Assembly (NCBI GenBank): GCA_030267965.1
Contig: BRYA01000403.1
Span: forward strand, 1 to 12,851
Length of the DNA: 12,851 nucleotides
Direction: 5' to 3'
Source: Triparma columacea
Lineage: Eukaryota > Sar > Bolidophyceae > Parmales > Triparmaceae
Below the pieces are notes generated by a model that did not search any database, was not told the origin of the DNA, and was given only the letters and a program-made list of their open reading frames with translations. Both the position numbers and the translations under genes were made by a program. Numbering within the stretch: position 1 is the stretch's first letter; each line of letters starts with the position of its first letter. Of this stretch, positions 8,664 to 12,851 are shown one piece after another.

Positions 8664-11600
8664 ATGAGTAACGCCCCGACGAGTGAACAGGGCGCAATCG
8701 GTCACGACAGCCGCACCGAGCCCAAGCACTCGGCCATCTCGAGGCAGGTACTTCAGAGGACTTCAACAAGTGGAGAAGGTGAGTTAGAGTGACTTGAGGA
8801 CGATGACCTCGAGGATGGGGGGGGGGGGCTGGACGAGAGATTGGGGGGGGGGAGTCTGGGCGAGAGGTGGAGAGGGACGATTCGAAATGTGACAAAATCG
8901 GGTGGGGTGGGTGGGCGAGAGATTGGGGGGGGGGTCTGGGCGAGAGGTGGGGGGGGGGGAGTCTGGGCGAGAGGTGGAGGGGGATGACGACTTAGAGTGG
9001 GACAAAATCTCAGAGCCGACCCAGTCCGCAAAAACATATCTCCATCAATTGTTAGCTCACTCAGCACTTCCTAACGCAGGACATACCTCTAATCACAAAC
9101 AGGGAGCAATCGGTCACGACAGCCGCACCGAACCAAAGCACTCGGCCATCTCGAGGCAGGTGCTTCCGAGGACTTCAACAAGCGGAGAAGGTGAGATAAG
9201 CGTGACTTGAGGACGATGACCTCGAGGATGGGGGGTGGGGTGGGCGAGAGGTTGGGGGGGGGGATGGGTCTGAGCGAGATGTAGAGAGGGACGACTCGAA
9301 GTTGGACAAAATAGGGTGGGGTGGGTGGGCGAGAGATTGGGGGGGGGGGCTGGGCGAGAGGTGGGGGGTTGGGTCTTCTGGGCGAGAGGTTGGGGGGGTG
9401 GGTCTGGGCGAGGGGTAGGGGGGGGGGAGTCTGGGCGAGGGGTGGGGGGGGAGTCTTGGCGAGAGGTGGAGGGGGACGACGACTTGAAGTGGGACAAAAT
9501 CTCAGAGCCGACTCAGCCCGCAAAAACATATCTCCTCAATTGTTAACTCACTCAGCACTTCCTAATGCAGGGCATACCTCTAATCACACCAGATCGGCGG
9601 GAGATGGGGAGGGAGGGGATCTCTTCCATTCGGGGAAAGTCTCTGTCGAATTCCCTGACGGCAATGTCAATTTTGACAAACCCCCTCCCACCACCGAGCT
9701 GACATTTCACCCAAGTTCAGACACTGGTGTGGATCTAAAAGGTAAGCAAAGGGCAAGGCGGCGTTGTTGTTGGGGTCTAGGAGAAGGAGAGGGGGGGAGG
9801 GGATGACTACGTCCGTTCCCGGAGAATGCACAATTTCATAGCTCACCAACGAAATCTCGTCGACGTCATTTTTCACCCCCCCGCAGAGATGAATGGGAGT
9901 GACGCAAAGGTTTGGGCGCAGAGCAATGTAGAAGACCCCCTTAATTATAAGGGAGACCCAACGCCGTCAGAGGGCGCCAAGGGGACTGAGATTTCAAGTG
10001 AGAAAAAGGAGGAAGTCTCGAGGATGGTTAAGCACGACGCATACACGGAATGGGCTGAGCGAGGTAAGTTTGGGTAGTTTGGGCTGTCTAGGGAGGTGGA
10101 GGTGAAGGAGAGGCTGCTTTCGGCGCTTATAGGGCAGTTGAGGTCCGTCAACTTTCATCCATGCGAACTCTGCTAATCTCATCGCCAAACGCACCATCAC
10201 GGATGTAACCACGCTTACCATCACAGCAGGGCCTCGAGGCGGTTATCATACTCAAGTATTACCTCATGAGGGATCTCTCTCTGAAGGTGACGGAGTCTTG
10301 CTGCTGTCGCAGGTCGCCAGTACAAGCGAGGGCATGAAATTAAACACGTCAAGTGAGAAGAGTGCGCTCGACACTAAAGCCGAGGGAGCTGAAAGAGGTG
10401 AGATAAAGGTAGATGGAGGTTAAAGGGGGGAGGTAGATGACAAGGGAGGTTTAGCGAGCGGAGTTTGTGTGACTGCAGAGGTCGTCAAATATCATTTCAG
10501 TATGTGTGCTCACCCCAGCAACACTTATATCTTCATAAACAAACGCCCACGCTTACATTCACAGCGACACCTGGAGGGGACGTTCACTCTCTGGTAGGAG
10601 GAGGGGATCCCCTTGATAAGATGGGAGGAACTTCGCTGCCGTCGCATATAGAGAATTCAAGTGACGATTTGGAAGAGGTGAGATGATGAGGAGCGAAGTG
10701 ACTGGCTGAAAACGTTAAGGAATGCAATTGAGAAAATACGCAGGAGTATTTAATTCTGTATAAGATGCATCTCAAGCTTCACACACTGCCGCTGCGATAC
10801 TAACTCTTCGTAAAACCCCATTCTTGCACAACTCTCCACGCTTGTCACAGGTAAGAAAGGAATCGGAGTAAAAACGACGTCGCACCTTGCAAGCCACGCC
10901 ACGCCCACGCATGTGATGATTTTGTCTCTAAATATAATCTTGCCTCCCCTACACACGACGTTACCATTCCTAACTTACTAACGTCTTTGCTTTCGCAATT
11001 TGCTTCGCTCCTCACAGGAAAAGGACACAGAAAATGAATCCCGAGGAGGGAAAGAAGAGCGTGTGGAGGAGACTCATATACTTCAGGTTGACGCCCCGAT
11101 GTCCGATAACTGCCATTCAGTACCCGATCTAGGCCATGAGAGGCAAGTTACTCCGTCTTCGGCAATTGAAAGACCTCATGGAGACGCTGCTGGACAAGGT
11201 GAGAGAGTCGTGTCAGGGGTTTGTAGGGGTGGAAACCCTTGATATTCTCCAGGGAAAAAGGACGACATGTCGGATCACAAGTGAAAATCTTTTTCATGTT
11301 GACTAACCCAACGCCATAATCGCCATCACCACAGACTCTGAAAATGGTCACGAGGACTCTGGACGAGGTGAGTTGTGCGTTTAGAGCCGGGAGAGAGAAA
11401 GGGCAATTTAGTATTCTAGGAGGGAGCGGGAAAGTCGCGGGTGGACGCGTTGAAGCTTTGTAGTTTTTTCTCACTTTTGCAATGTGTTGTGTCGTCCCCT
11501 TCACAGTGTCTAAATCTAAAAGCTCTCACGAGGACGCTGGACAAGATCGCGGTAAGTTCGATTCAGGGAGTCGCAGGGGGGGAGACCCTTGTAGTTTTTC

Positions 11601-12851
11601 TCACCGCCTGCGTGTGGAACGCGCGGAGCCGTTCGCGGAGGGCCTGGCCCTCGGCGTCGAGCTCGACGGGCGGCGGCCGCGGCACACGTGCGCGCGCGCC
11701 GGTCTGCGGCGACAGCATGGGATCCGTCTCCGGCGACTGCGTGGGTTCCATCTGCGGCGACCGCATGGGGCGCTTATACTGGCGACCGCATGGGGCACTT
11801 CTGCGGCGACCGCATGGGTTCCGTCTCCGGCGACCGCGCGGGGCGCTTGATATACTACACAGAAACGAGGAGCACGCGTTGAAATCTCTTCATGTTGACT
11901 AACATAACAAACACCATAATCACCATTACCGCAGACTCTGAAAATGGTCATGAGGACTCCGGACGAGGTGAGTTGTGCATTGAGAGCCGGAAGAGAGAAA
12001 GGACAATTTGATACTCTAGGAGAGAGCGGGAGAGTCGCGGGAGGGCGCGTCGAAACTTTGTAGTTTTTCTCACCGCCTGCGTGCGGAACGCGCGGAGCCA
12101 TTCGCGGAGGGCCTGGCCCTTGGCGTCGAGCTCGACGGGCGACGGCCGCGGCGCACGCGCACGCGCCGGTCTGCGGCGACCGCATGGGATCCGTCTCTGG
12201 CGACCGTGTGGGTTCCGTCTGCGGCAACCGCATGGGACGCTTCTGCGGCGACCGCATGGGTTCCGTCTCTGGCGACCGCGTGGGGCGCTTCTGCGGCGAC
12301 CACATGGGGCGCTTCTGCGGCGACCGCGTGGGGCGCTTGATATACTACACAGAAACGAGGAGCACGCGTTGAAATCTCTTCATGTTGACTAACATAACAA
12401 ACACCATAATCACCATTACCGCAGACTCTGAAAATGGTCACGAGGACTCCGGACGAGGTGAGTTGTGCGTTGAGCGCCAGAAAAGAAAAATACATTATAA
12501 TACTCTATATTGTGCTTCTGCCGACGTAGCCACTCAAGAATGTGCCACTGAATAATCCTAACCCACACAATTACGCCTCCTTCAGCCGTTCCCTCAACGC
12601 TGCCAGTTGTCATGTCCGTGGAAAAGAAATATACCCTTATCAACGACAATATTCTAGAAGAGTTAAAGGCTAGAGGAGCTGTTGAAGGTCTGCTTGATCT
12701 TTCCAGCGACAACATTGTCAAGAAGTTGGAATTGGGGAGAACGATCCATGAGATCCCTGAGAAAATAATAAGCTTCATTCTTGAGGACTGCAGCAATGGC
12801 AAATGGCACAGGCACACTCTCGATTTGTTTGAAGACAACACGAGACTGGTG
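8664..12851 (+). CDS. Multi-exon repeat-built protein of unknown function (at least 12 exons, continues past right edge)
   Basis: Proposed exons: 8664-8778, 9080-9190, 9571-9741, 9887-10063, 10227-10397, 10565-10677, 11018-11198, 11335-11367, 11507-11551, 11935-11967, 12425-12457, and 12586 to the edge. All introns are GT...AG with donors such as GAAG|GTGAGT. Joined, they stay open for 483 codons. Every junction is phase 1 except intron 6, which is phase 0 on both sides. The ATG at 8664 follows an in-frame stop at 8628-8630. The N-terminal ~395 residues are Ser/Gly/Glu/Asp/His-rich, with no signal peptide or membrane helix, and look disordered. Exon 2 repeats exon 1 (GAIGHDSRTEPKHSAISRQV); exons 8, 10 and 11 each encode DSENGHEDSGRG across the junction. 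The last exon changes character (YTLINDNILEELKARG, HRHTLDLFEDNTRLV) and probably begins a folded domain, which I do not recognise. Exon 6 and exons 8-11 are the least certain; the 3' end lies outside the window. Confidence 0.68.
8815..8998 (+). repeat. G-rich minisatellite array in intron 1
   Basis: Runs of 10-12 consecutive G are separated by short spacers of the type TCTGGGCGAGAGGTGG, on the sense strand. Many G-tracts close together can form G-quadruplexes in RNA and in the non-template DNA strand. Proline-rich frames on the opposite strand are a by-product of this bias. Confidence 0.9.
9228..9475 (+). repeat. G-rich minisatellite array in intron 2
   Basis: Homologous to the intron 1 array but expanded, with more copies of GGGCGAGAGGT-type units and G-runs of about 7-11. 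Like the first, it lies wholly within the intron on the sense strand. Confidence 0.9.
10834..10857 (+). other. Acceptor abutting donor (ghost exon or recursive splice site) in intron 6
   Basis: CCACGCTTGTCACAG is followed immediately by GTAAGAAAGG, with the junction between 10850 and 10851. The pyrimidine-rich acceptor closely matches those of intron 4 (CCACGCTTACCATCACAG) and intron 5 (CCACGCTTACATTCACAG). A zero-length exon here would leave the protein unchanged. Confidence 0.55.
11704..11848 (+). repeat. 24-bp minisatellite, six copies, in intron 9
   Basis: Units of the form CTGCGGCGACCGCATGGG plus six variable bases (TTCCGT/GGCGCTT type). Five are 24 bp and one (11776-11800) is 25 bp. 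Units alternate between CTGCGG...CATGGG and CTCCGG...CGTGGG types, suggesting a 48-bp higher-order period. The GC content is far above the surrounding intron. Confidence 0.93.
12171..12338 (+). repeat. 24-bp minisatellite, seven copies, in intron 10
   Basis: Seven exact-length 24-bp units homologous to the intron 9 array. The period is divisible by three, so long open frames appear on both strands; I treat these as repeat artefacts. The copy number differs by one from the sister array. Confidence 0.94.

Larger units (their letters stand above)
8686..9590 (+). repeat. Tandem duplication of exon 1 3' part + intron 1 + exon head (two copies)
   Basis: Copy 1 is about 8686-9097 and copy 2 about 9098-9590. 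The 88 bases to the exon 1 donor (8691-8778) match 9103-9190 with only a few changes. The following intron starts alike (GACTTGAGGACGATGACCTC) and ends alike (TCAGCACTTCCTAA.GCAG). Copy 2 is longer because its G-rich intron array has expanded. Confidence 0.88.
11591..12506 (+). repeat. Recent tandem duplication carrying GC-rich insert and microexon
   Basis: Unit 1 is about 11591-12027 and unit 2 about 12060-12506. Each runs from TAGTTTTTCTCACCGCCTGC through a GC-rich insert and a conserved intron end to a 33-nt microexon and its donor. The last ~86 bases before exons 10 and 11, from the TGATATACTACAC stretch to CATTACCGCAG, look identical, so the duplication is recent. Exon 8 and its flanks are a more diverged relative lacking the insert. 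Confidence 0.9.

Noticed and set aside
9103..9190. Alternative exon 2 beginning after ACAAACAG at 9102
   Set aside because: It would put exon 2 out of the frame of its exon 1 homologue. The acceptor at 9079 restores the frame and matches exon 3's acceptor.
8599..9529. Several proline/serine-rich minus-strand open frames
   Set aside because: They are the complement of G-rich intron arrays and cross the exons of the plus-strand gene; composition alone explains them.
11601..12305. A 234-codon minus-strand frame and shorter plus-strand frames in introns 9-10
   Set aside because: The 24-bp repeat has no stop in most frames, so long frames arise automatically. They overlap exon 10 and its splice sites.

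Overview
The window is eukaryotic nuclear DNA. Genes lie on both strands and are separated by a few hundred bases. Several are split by GT...AG introns with pyrimidine-rich 3' ends, and one gene encodes a spliceosomal protein. A predicted signal-plus-transit leader with a phenylalanine near the likely cleavage site, on a UbiA prenyltransferase, suggests an alga with a secondary red plastid. A stramenopile microalga (bolidophyte or pelagophyte type) is my best guess. It is an inference from gene style, not a demonstrated placement.

Layout, left to right. (1) 1-944, minus: the 5' part of a secreted protein with Pmp-like beta-helix repeats, an intron, and the start of a cysteine-rich ephrin-receptor-like segment that runs off the left edge. 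(2) 1255-2322, minus: a two-exon ZMAT2/SNU23 homologue, a U4/U6.U5 tri-snRNP zinc-finger protein. (3) 2519-4021, plus: a plastid-type UbiA prenyltransferase, divergent from ZMAT2 across 196 bp. (4) 4277-7270, minus: an intronless 997-residue coiled-coil protein of unknown function. (5) 7477-8090, plus: a small two-exon membrane protein with three predicted helices. (6) 8664 to beyond 12851, plus: a gene I can split into at least 12 exons.

Gene 6 is the most interesting part of the window. With the junctions chosen here its frame stays open for 483 codons. Ten of the 11 introns are phase 1 and most exons are multiples of three, so each can be duplicated or skipped without a frameshift. Exon 2 looks like a chimera made by a tandem duplication whose ends fell inside exons 1 and 3; the duplication also copied a very G-rich intron. 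Exons 8, 10 and 11 are near-identical 33-nt microexons, and exons 7 and 9 carry diverged versions of the same donor-side motif. Introns 9 and 10 carry a GC-rich insert with a 24-bp minisatellite. Intron 6 contains an acceptor placed directly against a donor, which looks like a ghost exon or a recursive splice site. Together these show a gene that builds new exons and introns by repeated local duplication.

Genes 1 to 5 show no obvious functional pathway in common. Their order looks like an ordinary chromosomal neighbourhood with two divergent promoter regions (2323-2518 and 7271-7476). I see no tRNA, rRNA, transposase, CRISPR array or viral gene.
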